A stretch of 64,000 bases of DNA from Solea solea (lineage: Eukaryota; Chordata; Actinopteri; Pleuronectiformes; Soleidae): positions 1,847,840 to 1,911,839 of the forward strand of contig NC_081134.1 of the NCBI RefSeq assembly GCF_958295425.1. Reading direction: 5' to 3'. The notes below the pieces were generated by a model. It was not told where the DNA came from. It made no database searches and saw nothing but the letters and a program-made list of their open reading frames with translations. Shown here in pieces: positions 50,501-63,306 of this stretch. Each line of letters begins with the position of its first letter. Position 1 is the stretch's first letter. Both the position numbers and the translations under genes were made by a program.

Positions 50501-50941
50501 GAATCCCAAGCCCTCCAGACCAAGAACGGCCTTCCTATGCAGGCCCAGACACCTCAAAATACAGAGGGTTTGTCTGGGGTAACCGATCAGGTACTGGGTT
50601 TGGTGACTCCAGTGGAAAGTCTGTCAGCCAACAATAGCCAGACGGGGACTGGGAAGGTACCAGATAGTTCTTCCCTAAATGGAGGCAATGTGGGACCAGC
50701 AGTGGGATTGTCTGGTGACAACAAGGAGGCAACAGATATGTCATTATCAGGTGTTTCCGTACCTAGCGTATCTACACAGAATGGACCTTCTACAGGTGGT
50801 GCTGACGGAACTACTGCACTCCTGCAGCAGGAGTATGTGTCAGAGGAAGGAACCTCCTCCCCAAGGAGAAAACTGAGGCTGGTGCTTCCTGAGAAAACAT
50901 CCAGTCGAGCACCGACGGCACTGGAGAGGAAAATACGTTAG
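47511..50941 (+). CDS. lrrc53: LRRC53-like single-pass membrane protein: juxtamembrane, TM and cytoplasmic tail (5' part not found; in-frame TGA)
   Basis: Two exons join in phase: 47511-47685 and 48678-50941 (acceptor after TTGGCCTCCAG). The joint builds a complete transmembrane helix, LAITAVICFTG plus GVGLTLLAVLIYYRV, followed by stop-transfer QRKKQRERERLK. The tail is about 750 residues: first Lys/Glu/Arg-rich (residues about 260-380 of the tail), then Ser/Asn/Gly/Gln-rich, ending SSPRRKLRLVLPEKTSSRAP and LERKIR. Exon 47511 codes VPLTPRPCLVVNMTLELTQ but has an in-frame TGA at 47619-47621. No LRR ectodomain exon is visible between cryz and here. The LRRC53 call rests on topology and on the recalled nearness of LRRC53 to CRYZ in human 1p31; the tail itself was not matched from memory with certainty. 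A decaying gene, a read-through codon or an exon missed elsewhere are all possible. Confidence 0.5.
47950..48130 (+). repeat. Probable dispersed repeat in the LRRC53-like intron
   Basis: CCGGGCTTGGGACCGGCAC and GGTGCCTTGCTCAGGGG are phrases seen in many fish interspersed elements. A 62-codon ORF here is not considered a gene. Confidence 0.45.
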
Positions 50942-53860
50942 AATCTCACACTATACTGCAAGTTCTGCCCTTGCAGGTGGTTAAATGGGTTCTTTATTCA
51001 TTTATTTATGTCGGAAATACTGTATATCCAAAACATTCAGCTTTTACACACACACTCTATATGTTTCACACTGTAACTAAATGTCATTTGTAATATTTGG
51101 GGTGTTTTACATGTTTGATGTGACTTTACTTTTATAATTTAAAGACTTTTTAAAGATTTGTGACCTCAGCAAAGTGTTTCCTCGTACAGTTTTCATGTGT
51201 CTGAATAGTTTAAAAACACATGAAAACTGTGCATTTACCACGTTCAAAGAATGCGTTGGTTTCTTTTACACTGGTGTCATAAATTCACATGTGTTTTCTT
51301 GCACAATTTGCACTTTGTGTTGCAGCTTGACCTGTGGTTCCCTTTAACAGCCTCGTCTGAAGTGCATTAGTGAGTCGTGCTTGGGTTGGATTTCAGATTT
51401 GACACAGACACAGCGGTTCTCAGTGTGTTGAGTTTCACTGGTTACGCTGATGACCTCTAAATGATGACCACAGAGGGTTAAGTTTACCTAGCAACAAAAA
51501 AAAAAAACAAGATGGTAAGGCAATAACAAATAATGTAATACACGATTAAAACAAAGGAGGAATTGAGGGCCACTTTAGGTACTTAAAGACACGATGAGGC
51601 AAAACACTAATCTACTCCAATCACTAACCAAACAAACACAGAATGTGTAACTGACCGAGCCACCGATAAGAGTCTAGAGTTAGACTTTGTTAACCATGAG
51701 GTACAAACACATTAGTCTGAGGTTAAAGTTAACGATTAAACCTCAAAACAAAGAGGTCACTTATGAGCTGCTCACATCAAACCACAGCTGTGTCGTTTAC
51801 ACCAGGCGTCTCGCTCACAGTGTCCAGTGATTGGACAGCAGCGATGATTGGAGGGTCCAATCAGGGAGGGAGTTGTGGGCGGAGCAGCCTGGTCAACACA
51901 CAGGTGCAGGTGTGTGACAACTTAACAAACCTTTACTATATCACCGTTGGTTACTGAGTTGATTATTATACATGTATCTGTCATTTGCAGTTTTCATTTA
52001 AATCTCAAATCTCACTGACGTGGGTTTGCTCTGTTAAACACATCTATATGACTGTGGTGTGAGTAAGAGGAGGATACAGTACAATGTGACAGCACTGCTT
52101 CCCAACTTGTGTTGTGCTACCCACTAGTGGGCCTTAGTGGTATTGCAGGTGGGTCTCAAACAGGGATACAATTCTCCAATATGCCAAAAGACTACATTAC
52201 TAATTCCACAAGACTAGCTGGTTATAATGTGATTATGAAGGTTACATGTGTGGACTTCATGGTAATTGTGATTATTTTTGACGAATATTAACCTAAATGT
52301 TATGTTACATTTTATTTGTGTAGATTGTTTTCAGGGTCTCAAACCTGTGAAGATGACTAGCTGCAGGTCCTACTGTTGCCATCAGGGGGCAGTGTGTATC
52401 CACTGATCCAGAAAGAGGGATCTTTTCTTCTTTCTTTTTTTTGAAGCAAGCTGTAGTGGAGATTCATGGGATATAAAATGAATGGCTCTTTGTTGAGATG
52501 AGGTGTAATTAAAGAGGAGCAATACACAATCTGTCTCACACAACTGTGGTGTGTGTGTGTGTGTGAAAGAAGAAATGATAAATATAACATTCATATTACA
52601 AAGAGACTTTGTGAAAATCAACGTGGTCTTCAGGGTAAATTTTGTTACTTTCAGATTTACAGTGTGGATTAACATGAATTCAAATCTGACCGTAACAAAA
52701 CAACACTGAGCCACAGACACTGAGCCACAGACACTGAGCCCAACAACCTGAACATCACACGTTTGACTCACAGTCTTTAAGTTTCTCTGGTTAACATGTT
52801 GTTAAACGACTGCTTTTTCATGCTAATGTAGTCTACTTTGAACTCTGCTTTTGGTCTCCACCAGTTCCCAAGGAAAATATGTCTTCATTAAATAAGGTAA
52901 CTCTTGAGATATTGCCTTGTTTTCTTACCGTCTTTGATTACCGGTGAGTCTTTGGTACTTTTACGTTTCTCAAACTCAGATCTTTTGTTGTACAGCTCTG
53001 ATGAGACTTGCTTACGCAGTAATAGTCACAGAAGGTCAGAGGTCACAGAGGTGTTGATAATTAATAGCTGAATAAATTTAAAGGCGAACCAAAAAAAAAA
53101 GAGTAACACCAAGTTCAAATTATCTATTAGAATTTTCTAAATTTAATACGACAAATATCATTTTAACAACCTCCCGTGACCTCTGGCGCCCCCTAAGGTT
53201 GGCAACCGTGGAACTAGAAGACGACAACGTCCGTCTTTATATACAGTCTGTGTCAACTTGTTACTATTTTTTAAATAAATATCTGTGTTGTGATTCTTTT
53301 ATGTGAGAGAGAATGAATGGTCATTTTTACATAATTATTCTCAATTTCACCTGAATCACATATTTAAAATGATCCATGAGAAGCAAAGATGTTTCCTTCT
53401 GTGTGTCAGGACTGAACACACATTGGTTCGCAGCAGTAGTCGTACTGCGATGAATTGCTCGGCCCTTCTTTTCGTCGCCTGTAAATAAAAAACAGTGGTG
53501 ACTGGAGTTCATACATACTTGTGCGATAATGTATTCTATTCTATTTCCAGGTTGTTTATGTTGATGTTACAAACACTTTCTCCTCGAGCTGATGTGACGT
53601 GAGCTCACGCAAGAAAGAAAAGAAAAAGAAAACCTATTTTCCCAGACATCAAAGGCATTTGTTTTTGCAATTACAGCTGAACCAAGTCGACTTAAATGCA
53701 AAAGGCCGCGGCGGAGACACGGTGAACTGCGTCGCAGCCGCGGCCAAAAGGTGTCGCTGATTAAAGCGGCTTCTCTGGAATAAACAACATAAATGAATAC
53801 ATAAATAAATAAAGGAGCGAGAAAGGCTTTGGGAGTAATGACTGCACATCAGTGCAGCAC
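50942..53860. other. Spacer between the LRRC53-like gene and the tox 3' end
   Basis: No gene supported on either strand. Contains a poly-A run at 51498-51509, three tandem copies of CCACAGACACTGAG (52701-52740), a short (GT)n at 52548-52564, and AT-rich sequence. The two genes are convergent, so both 3' UTRs may extend into it. Confidence 0.6.
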
Positions 53861-53864
53861 CGAC

Positions 53865-53870
53865 TTTATT
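53865..53870 (-). promoter_or_regulatory. Candidate polyadenylation signal of tox
   Basis: AATAAA on the minus strand about 1430 bases after the tox stop codon, implying a long 3' UTR rich in (CA)n/(GA)n simple sequence (54820-54975 and 55170-55202). Confidence 0.4.
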
Positions 53871-54820
53871 CTCAAACACATTATTAGAATCTAAAAATAA
53901 TAATTAAAAAAAACAAAAACATTTTTTTGTTGTTGTTGTTGTTTGATGGTCGTTGTTGCCCAAAGTCCTTTTCATCTGCCAACGAAAAAAACCAAACAGT
54001 AATACAAAGAGATACAGAGCGAGAGCTGCCGCTCGTCAATCATCGTTAACACTAAACAAAAACTGGAATTGATTTTTTTTTTCTTTTTTAAAACAACATT
54101 AAAAAGAGTCTGCCCAGCAACAATAGTTATAGTTTCTTAAATAGCCTCTGAGCACAAGAGGAACAGAGATGGTAAAAGAGACCATGAAGCCCAATCAACC
54201 TCTCTCTCTCTCTCATTAACACTTCACACACTCACACATGCAGTTTGGATCCAAATCAATATTATCAACAGACATATGCCAGGAGGAGGAGCTGTCATCG
54301 TACAAAGGACTCGTTCTGTTTTCTTTTCTTTACACAAAAGAAATTCATTATGTCAAAGACTAAATTACACTGGATTTCTAAGCCTCGCAGCCAGAGAACA
54401 ATTAAAAAAAAAAAGTACACAATTCATCTCCCTGCTCCTGCTACTTCAGAATCACATTACATCATTATTACATTATTATTTCTTTTCCTTTTTTGTCTCT
54501 ATGGACAATGTATTGGACCTCGATCCATACTGCAACAAACCAAAAGGTTTGAATTTATATAGTTAATAACGAGTGGGGCGGGGCACAATTATTTGAGAAT
54601 GGGTTTTGTCGTTAACCCCTTTTTGTTTGTTTGTCTGTGTGTTGTCGTGTTCCTTTGGTCGAACAATATTATCGCAATTATGAGGTAAAAGGGAGAAAAA
54701 AAGAAAAGAGAAAATCTGTTGGTTTTAAAATTGACAACTCACAAAAATTATGTTACAGCAATTTACAGTTTCTGCTCTTCAGAGTCATTATGGAGCTGAT
54801 GGTACACCTCATTTTTACAA

Positions 54821-54931
54821 AGTGTGTGTGTGTGTGTGTGTGTGTGGAAACGCAGGGCCGGCCAGAAAATGGGACTTTTTGAAGTACAGTATATACATTT
54901 ACAGCAGAGTAGCTGCACACCTCTCACTGCT

Positions 54932-54967
<36 letters not shown>

Positions 54968-54978
54968 TGTGTGTGTAA
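54821..54978. repeat. (GT)n microsatellites in the tox 3' UTR
   Basis: Two GT runs, 54821-54846 and 54931-54978, separated by unique sequence, within the presumed 3' UTR of tox. Confidence 0.9.
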
Positions 54979-55299
54979 AATTCAAACGCTTGCATCTCTT
55001 GTGCAGCAAAAAAAAAAAAAAAATCAGTTAATAATAAGAGAGGTTTTGTGTCCTGTTCCTTTAAGGAGGATTAATGCCCACGTATTCTGTTCCATCATTC
55101 AGCTGTTTGTTGTGTTAAAACTCAGGTTTTTCAGGTGACGTCTCGAGTCGGTCGAGGTCCCTCTCTCCCTGTCTCTCTCTCTCTCCCCGTCTCTCTCTCT
55201 CTGGGGCGGATGTTGACGTGCGTCTGTGTGTCGAGGTGAGGCTGGAGGTTTTTCCTGGTGTGGCAGTTCAAGGGCTTGGTTGAGATTTTGGTCCTGAGA

Positions 55300-58200
55300 T
55301 TAGCTCAGATACAGAGGTTTGTCTCTCTGCACGGCTCTGCACGGAGGAGAGAAAATAACAATAATAATGTGTTGATGTTATAACCAGACCAAGTCAGAAG
55401 ACATTTAACATTTAAATGTTGACGACATCCAAACTATGAAGGAACGTTCATGCACTCAGAGAACACACTCCTCCGCCAAGGTTTACACACTTTTTTGTCA
55501 CCTGTGTTTTACAAACCGGAGCCTGACATTTGAAGACATTCTGGATCTGTATAGCACCATGGTTCTCAGTCTGTGGTACGTGGACCACCAGTGGTACACA
55601 AACTTCCTCCGGTGGTAAAATCAGAAATACTTTTCCTACTGTATAAACCAGTATGAAACCACAATAAAATACTGATAATTAGAGTCACCGTATCTCTCGC
55701 TCCATCTCCCCGAATTCAAAGGAAAATCTGATTTTCAGAATAAAAGTGTCAGCCTTCAAATTACTGATGTTTTTTTTCTTCTTGTGGCAAAATTAAACAA
55801 TATAAAAAGTGAATTACTCTTTGAATATGAAACTAAACAACTGAGATGAAAAAAGTAATCCAAGTACTTTAAGGCCAGGTTCTCAAACTGTGGTATGTGG
55901 ACCACCAGTGGTACACATACCAGAGCTTAGGAACTGTGTGTATAGAAAATGAAATAAATAATGAACCAAATAAAATAATTATAATCAGAGTCACCTTATC
56001 GCTCACTCCATCTTAATCTAATTTCACTTCACCAGTGTGTGACGTAAATGTGAGGAAGAGGAGGATGATGAGGGAATAAATAATCTGCCTCCTGTGAAAA
56101 GTATTTCCACCACTGTATTTTAACGTTGTCAGTATTTTGTCAGGTGATATAAAAAGTTTGAAAAACCACTCGTATAGAACTTACCGTTTTACATAAACAT
56201 GACAAACATCACCGTCATCATCTGTGACGATATCGCAGAGATAAACACGTCTGTTAAATTGTTGTTAAATGGGACTGAACCATGTCAAATTTAAATTGCC
56301 ACCAAATCTGTAATCTGGGTTAGATCCAGATGAAATTGAAATTGGCACATATTTTGATAAATCAGTGAGATTCTTACCTAAATGAAATGTGAACATACTG
56401 GTGTGATTACAAAATATCCAAATGTAGACAGGAAGTAGCCAACAGAAGGACAAATGACAAAATAACATCCTTGGCGGAGGTTCCAAATGGATTTTTCAAA
56501 CATCATGCAAACTTTAGAGACGAGTACTCACCCGTTGCCGTGGTAATCTGTGCTCCAGTCCAGAGACGGTGGGTGATTCGGTGTGTGTCGCCCCAGCTGG
56601 TGGTAGTCCACCGATGATGACATCACCACTCCATTATTCATCATGCCTCCACCTATTCGCTGGTACTCAGACTGAAGGGATGGAAGGTAACCCTGGAATA
56701 AAAACAACAACAGTATGTTGGTTAATAATTTGTCACTTTTATCCAAAAATCAAGTTCAAACAAATATTACTTACTTATACTTATTCCTACTATTATGATC
56801 AAGTTTTAGTCGGAAATGGGGATTTCCTACTTAAAGGGGTGTTCCCTAAACTGGAACATGCCCTCAAGTCTGATTTCCAACGGTTAATTGTACTTTTGTC
56901 TTATTTGTTTCACATCGAGTTAAGTCAGGCGTATGCGACGAAATTACTGTGTAGAGCGTTGTTATTGACTGCTAAGCTACTGCTAAGCTACTGCTAACAG
57001 CAGCTAGCCCGAGATAAGTGTGCGTCCATGTTTTTGTCCGACCTCTCTACCGGAATGCTGTCGACTCAGAAAACATGACCTTGAAGAACTCTGCTGCAAC
57101 CTTTTGTCACATTACATAGGTGGCGCTAACAGCTAAGCTAACAGGTGAGTCCACAGATTTGTTAGTTATTTTGGACGTAGAAAATGTAAAAATACATCCA
57201 CATGTTGCTTTTCAGATGCTTTGGTGTCACAACTGTTCACTCGGTTGTTAGGTTTAGCCCCCCCCCCAACCCCGTTACACTGAGGGCGCCCTCTGCAGGA
57301 CCACGTGGTAATTACCTCAGAGAGTCTGATGCAGTGTAGGCTGTGTATCTTGAACCCAAATGGGTTTCTAAGGTTCGAGTCTGCACCACATAACCTCTGC
57401 GGTGTTCGTTATTTACAAAATGAAATGTGGTAACTGTAAACTCTACACCAGAGGTCTCAAACTCGCGGCCCGTGGGCCACACAAGGCCCCCCATTGATCA
57501 CTTCATGTGGTGTTACAATGAGTTTTTGATTATTTCGAGTATGTGGGTTGCACCCGTGAAAATCTTGCCAAATCTTCTCTGCCATTGCCAAACAGCTTAT
57601 TCTGCTATTGACTGTTGTTTGGTGTCGTTTATTGGAATCGGATGATTGAAGTCTGAAGAAACAAGACGTACTGGCAATTTAACAAAAGTCTGTCCCTAGT
57701 GGAACCTCCAGTAAATGCGTGGTACACATCTGGTATCAAGTAGACCTCGGGCAGATACAGATTTTAAGAAAGTACTTGCAGTAATTTGGTGAATTCTGCA
57801 TTAATTGTTTAGTTTATTGGCGTGACATTTAGAAAGTAAGACAGATGCAAGAAAAAGTTTGGTTGTATATTTTGTGTATGGCTTATTTACTTCCTCCTAA
57901 CTACGGGAATTAGTCCACAGGCAGAAAATCAACCTCCGTCAAATGGTTTTCTGATGAACACGAACACACATTAAGTGGGAAAGGAAACAGAGGAGTCGCA
58001 GGTTCATCAGCACTAATTACAGACAGGAGGGAGGAGGAGGGAGGGAGGGAGGGAGGAGGGGACAAGACACGAGGTTAGAGGAGAGGAAGAAGAGAAAAGG
58101 AAACGCAAGTCTCAAACCGTAAGAGATGAGAAAAGGGGAAAAAATGCGCGAAGAGCAGTAACGAAAAGCGCAGGAGTGTGTGTGTGTGTGTGTGTGAGGG

Positions 58201-61200
58201 AGAGAAAGAGAGGGAAGTTAATCTGAGTGCTGTGAGCAAAAGAGGAGGACAGCAGGTGGTTGGGTTCTCCCCCTTCTCCTCCCCCTCTCCTCCTCTACCT
58301 CACCTATTCATCCATTGTTTAGCAAATTCTTCTCCTTCACTCCTTCACAAAGACCCCATCTGCCTCTTTTGTCTCTCTCTCTCTCCCTCTCTTTCTCCCC
58401 CCTCCCCCATCAGTTCCCACTCTTCCCTCAGAGAATAAAAAGTTGGGAGCTCTGTCACTGTGTCCTCTCCCTTTTTTTTTTTTGCTGAGAATATGCAAAA
58501 TGGGTGAGAAAGAGGGGGATTATGGGAGTGTGGGATTGAAAAGAGCACTATAAAAAAAAGGGAAGTGAGAGCTAATCCATCCACAGTTTAAAAAAAAAAA
58601 AAAAAACTATGTGGAGGAGACACTCACGATAATATTGTCTCAGACCATAATTTCTCTGCATTTCCCACTTCTTAGACGGAGAAACTATCAGGACACGATG
58701 ATGGACTTACACTGAGAGACAGACCAGAGTCAAACATTTAAACATCTGTGACTAAAAAGTGAATTTTCTGTTGGAAAAATTCAGAAAAATGGACGAAATC
58801 CGTTTTAAAGCCTTGAGATTTTGCAATTTGACCTGAGTAAACAGCCCAGGATCAAACATGTTAGCAGAGGAAGAACATGGAGCTCTCTCCACTGAGTTCA
58901 GCAGTGACTGCAGCCTCACAGCAGCAGGAGGTCATGACTGTACAGTACAGTCATGACCTCAGTAGTCGGGATGGGACTGTTTTTGTGGCCGATACCGATA
59001 TCACAAACTCGAGAATCTACCGATACTCATATCAGTCCTAATTGAGTCATTTTAGAACACAAACTATGAAGCTGTGAACAACACATTAGCGCTGAGTCAT
59101 TTTAAAGATTCTCCAACTGTGATACAGATATTGAGAGAAGAAATAAACTACAATGCTGACTCAGTAGTGAAATGATCTGTTTGGGACGTCCCTGAACACG
59201 ATAAAAAATAAAAATAAAAAGTGACATCCACAACAATGTGTTTTGGAAGAATCTGCATTTGGGACAGCATGTTTACCGGATTGTGATTATAATAACCATA
59301 ACGACCAATATACAACTCTGGGAAACAATGATATGAAGCCCGAGCGCATGCATGAAGTGGGAGTATTTCTGTGGCCGCGTCACAGACTCGTTCTGGGAGG
59401 TTTCGTGTGTATGAAGACAATTCTTAAATCTATGCCATCTTTTAAAAGATATAGTATAAGATATATAGATATATAGTATAAAGAAAAGAGATATAGTATA
59501 AAATATATAGATATAGAGTATAAAGATATAGTATTAGATATATAGTATAAAGATAAGAGATAAAGTATAAGATATATAGATATATAGTATAAAGATAAAA
59601 GATATAGTATAAGATATAGTATAAAGATAAGAGATATAGTATAAGATATATAGATATATAGTATAAAGATAAAAGATATAGTATAAGATATAGTATAAAG
59701 ATAAGAGATATAGTATAAGATATATAGATATATAGTATAAAGATAAGAGATATAGTATAAAATATATAGATATAGAGTATAAAGATATAGTATTAGATAT
59801 ATAGTATAAAGATAAGAGATATAGTATAAGATATATAGATATATAGTATAAAGATAAGAGATATAGTATAAGATATATAGATATATAGTATAAAGATAAG
59901 AGATATAGTATAAGATATATAGATATATAGTATAAAGATAAAAGATATAGTATAAAGATAAGAGATATAGTATAAGATATATAGATATATAGTATAAAGA
60001 TAAAAGATATAGTATAAGATATAGTATAAAGATAAGAGATATAGTATAAGATATATAGATATATAGTATAAAGATAAGAGATATAGTATAAGATATATAG
60101 ATATAGAGTATAAAGATAAGAGATATAGTATAAGATATATAGTATAAAGATAAGAGATATAGTATAAGATATATAGATATATAGTATAAAGATAAAAGAT
60201 ATAGTATAAGATATAGTATAAAGATAAGAGATATAGTATAAGATATATAGATATATAGTATAAAGATAAAAGATATAGTATAAGATATAGTATAAAGATA
60301 AGAGATATAGTATAAGATATATAGATATATAGTATAAAGATAAGAGATATAGTATAAGATATATAGATATATAGTATAAGATATATAGATATATAGTATA
60401 AAGATAAGAGATATAGTATAAGATATATAGATATATAGTATAAAGATAAGAGATATAGTATAAGATATATAGATATATAGTATAAGGATAAGAGATATAG
60501 TATAAGATATATAGATATATAGTATAAAGATAAAAGATATAGTATAAGATATATAGATGTATAGTATAAAGATAAGAGATATAGTATAAGATATATAGAT
60601 ATATAGTATAAAGATAAGAGATATAGTATAAGATATATAGATATATAGTATAAAGATAAGAGATATAGTTGCCTGTTTCCGCGTGGATAAGGTCTGGGGT
60701 GGTAAAAGATATTTAACTGGATATTGTCAAAACTATCTTGACTTTATTTATCTGAGGCTTCAATAGTTCAGGTTTGTAGAAATCATGTGTGACAGTGCAT
60801 GTTGGGGGCGTGGCCTCAATAGCCCTGCAGTAAGTGAATAGTGTGCCAAGTGCTTGTGATTGAGGAATAGCATTGACGTTAAACTGTATTTGCATCAAAT
60901 CTGATTGTTTTAGTCAAAGATTATTATTTACCAACTGTATTTTATGTAAATCTCCTTATTTATTCCTGTTCATTCCCATAAATTCCCATTGGTCCACAAT
61001 TTTGATTGCAGGTTTACCTCGTAACATTAATGAAGAACAGACCAGCATGTTGGTGACTCACCTGTGAGATGCCAGGGGAGTGTGTCATTCCCAGTGAGTG
61101 TCCACTGAGCTGCTGGTGCTGGTGCTGGTGGTGTGGACTGTGCAGTCCACCCAGGTGTGCCTGGTTATGGAGGGGAGAGGTGACCTGGAGAGGAGGGGTG

Positions 61201-63054
61201 GACGTTGACACCACGCTGCCCAGGGACAGAGCCCCCTGGTGCGGGACACCGGACTGTGACACAGTGCCTCTGGAGGACAGAGCCTGGAGCTGCGGGTGCA
61301 TCTGGGTGTGAGGAGGGGACGGGTGAGGGCCGAGGCCGGGGCTGGAGGCATGGGAAGGGTGGGACGGGTGAGGGTACGACATGTACATGCCTGGGTGCTG
61401 AGGGGGAGGGAGAGGGTGGGGGTGGGCAAGTGGGCTGGAGGAAGGGTGCTGGCCTGGGTGACCGGGGTAGACTGAAGGTTTGGGTGTGTACATTGAGGTA
61501 GAGGAGGAGGAGTGGGGCAGCTTCATTTCAGATGGGTCGTTGTAACTCTGGGGAAACAGAAAAAGTGTGTCAGAGAGTTGCTTGTTACCCCAGAGAGACC
61601 TGAAGCTTGTCATGTAGGGGTGCATTCACAGCAGCCTGGTTAAGTCCAGGTAAACAAGACCCTGGAGCATGTATGTGGTCGCCCAGTTTCTGTGCAGCTC
61701 GTCATTGTGAAGGAGAATTGATTTACCTGGTTAAATAAAGGTTCAATAAAATAAAAAACATAAAAATGGCCTTGATGCAGTTAATATTGGTCGCTGCGAA
61801 CACAGTCTGAGACAAAACAAGGAACCGGACTGTGGTCTTAGGCCGCTAGTGCCTATGTGACTATTTTCATAATCGTTTAAACTGATGATTATTTTGTCTG
61901 GATGAATCGAGTATGTTGGTCCATAAAATGTAAATAATGATTTTCTGAAATGCATTTTGTTTCATTATTGAAAAACAACCATTATTTTAGTAAGTGATTA
62001 ATGGAGTAATCGTTGCAGCCCGTGTGCTGGTCTGTTTGAAAGACGACACAAATCTTAACATTTATCCAAGAAAAAACAAACATCAACGTTTTCACTTTCA
62101 TCTTGTTTTGTTGGTCATTGTTCTTGGCTCTGGAAACTCATTTCAATTTTGTTTTTACACTGAATTCACATCATAAGACTTATATATTGTGATGCCTGTC
62201 ACTGTTTCTATGTGGAAAAGTGATGATGATGATGATGACACTCTCAGCTGCTTTAAAAAAAAAAAAAAAACCTTCATACACGAGTAAAACAAATGATTCC
62301 CCAGAGCCGTACAGGTAGTTTCATTGTGGAAAAGCGCGGGAAGTAAATAAAAGGAACATTTTCTCCGAGATAAACTGACAATTTGGAACAATTTTACTTT
62401 AAGGGTGAAAAAGAAACCACCCTGAAGAAAGTTTCGATTAAGTTTTTATTATTTTTCTTTGCTCTGTGAAAAAATGTGACTTGAATTCAATTACAAAGTA
62501 ATAAAAAACTACTTTTTTTATTAAATAAATGACCAAAAATAAAGTTGAACTGAAAATATTGATCAATGTGCTTGTTGTGCTGAAGATAGTGTGATGTGGA
62601 TGACTGAGGAAGTGTGTTTACCTGTGACACCAGGCTGGCTCTGTAGGCAGCCAGTTGTTTCAGATACTCCTTCTTTGCCGTCTCGGTCTTCTTCTTGTAA
62701 TTCTGAAACACAAACGGTTTTTAACATTGTGGGAAATCGTATAACATGCATCTGTAACTGCTGTCACATTTAGATTTAGTTGATATGATCAATAATGGTG
62801 AAAAATAGAGGATCTACCTGTTTCTGTTCATCTCCCAGACCGTCCCACATGGAGGCCACTATCTTCGACACTTCCCCGAAGGTGGCGTTGGGGTTCTGGG
62901 CTTTGATGTTGGCTTGCGTGTCCCTGAAGAACAAGGCGTAGGCCGACACTGGTTTCACTGGTTCGTTGGGGTCCTTTCGCTTCTTCTTCTTTGGTGTCTT
63001 TGGTTTCTTGGAGATGTCCACCGTGGCCGGCCGCTTCTCTGCTACGCTACCATG
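55300..63054 (-). CDS. tox: TOX-family HMG-box nuclear protein, C-terminal half (5' exons beyond the window)
   Basis: Five exons join in phase: 63054-62818, 62702-62622, 61547-61062, 56692-56532 and 55336-55300 (stop TAA), about 333 residues. The first holds a basic nuclear-localisation stretch ([14 protein letters not shown]) and the HMG box ([40 protein letters not shown]), continued by [20 protein letters not shown]. The 486-base exon encodes a Pro/His/Ser-rich region ([16 protein letters not shown]...). The end is [13 protein letters not shown]...[12 protein letters not shown] then [14 protein letters not shown] proteins bind DNA structure and control T-cell, NK and neural programmes. The ending (DW..DY...QRDK.LYL) and the SY..P junction fit TOX better than TOX2, TOX3 or TOX4. 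N-terminal exons would lie right of 64000. Confidence 0.88.
55877..56172. mobile_element. Non-autonomous hAT-like element in the last tox intron
   Basis: The left end CAGGTTCTCAAACTGTGG and the right end GTTTGAAAAACCACTC are imperfect inverted copies matching the hAT terminal motif CAGTGGTTCTCAAAC. A second, related left end lies at 55559 (TGGTTCTCAGTCTGTGGTAC), giving a direct pair sharing GGACCACCAGTGGTACAC. No transposase is present. Confidence 0.6.
57449..57500 (+). mobile_element. hAT-type terminal motif in tox intron
   Basis: CAGAGGTCTCAAACTCGCGG followed by CCCGTGGGCCACA is the characteristic end of hAT/Charlie-like elements. The opposite end was not located with confidence. Confidence 0.45.
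58024..58060. repeat. (GGGA)n/GA-rich simple repeat
   Basis: Purine-only GGAGGGAGG sequence in the tox intron; short (GT)n follows at 58176-58195. Confidence 0.85.
58928..58960. repeat. Near-perfect 33-base palindrome, tox intron
   Basis: GAGGTCATGACTGTAC, one base, then its exact reverse complement. Confidence 0.95.
59446..60668. repeat. 1.2-kb AT-rich minisatellite array, tox intron
   Basis: About 30 tandem copies of a unit of roughly 42 bases made from the words AGAGATATAGTATAAG, ATATATAGATATATAG and TATAAAGATA. Shorter units of about 32 bases, lacking the ATATATAGAT part, are interspersed and form a higher-order pattern. Flanked by unique sequence on both sides. Confidence 0.97.
61840..62025 (-). 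repeat. Dispersed fish repeat copy (GGGCTGCAACGATTA...), tox intron
   Basis: The reverse complement begins GGGCTGCAACGATTACTCC and continues with words related to TTGGTCCATAAAATG. Same family as the pieces at 17690, 24318 and 63857. Confidence 0.5.
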
Positions 63055-63306
63055 CTAACAGGGGAAAAAGGAAGGAAAAATGAGTGCAAAAAAACTCATT
63101 TATTGATTATCACTGAATCTGATATTATTGGTTTCATGTATCGTATCATGAAGCCGGTCATCAAAAAAACAAAAGCAAAAGAGAACTTTTGGATGGAAAA
63201 GTATTTGTGAACTGAAACGAGACAGCATCATTTCCCCGTCGTTTATCTTAAAATGTGATATTCTAAAAAAAAAAGAAAAAAAGGTGACCTTCATCATTTC
63301 CTTCTT

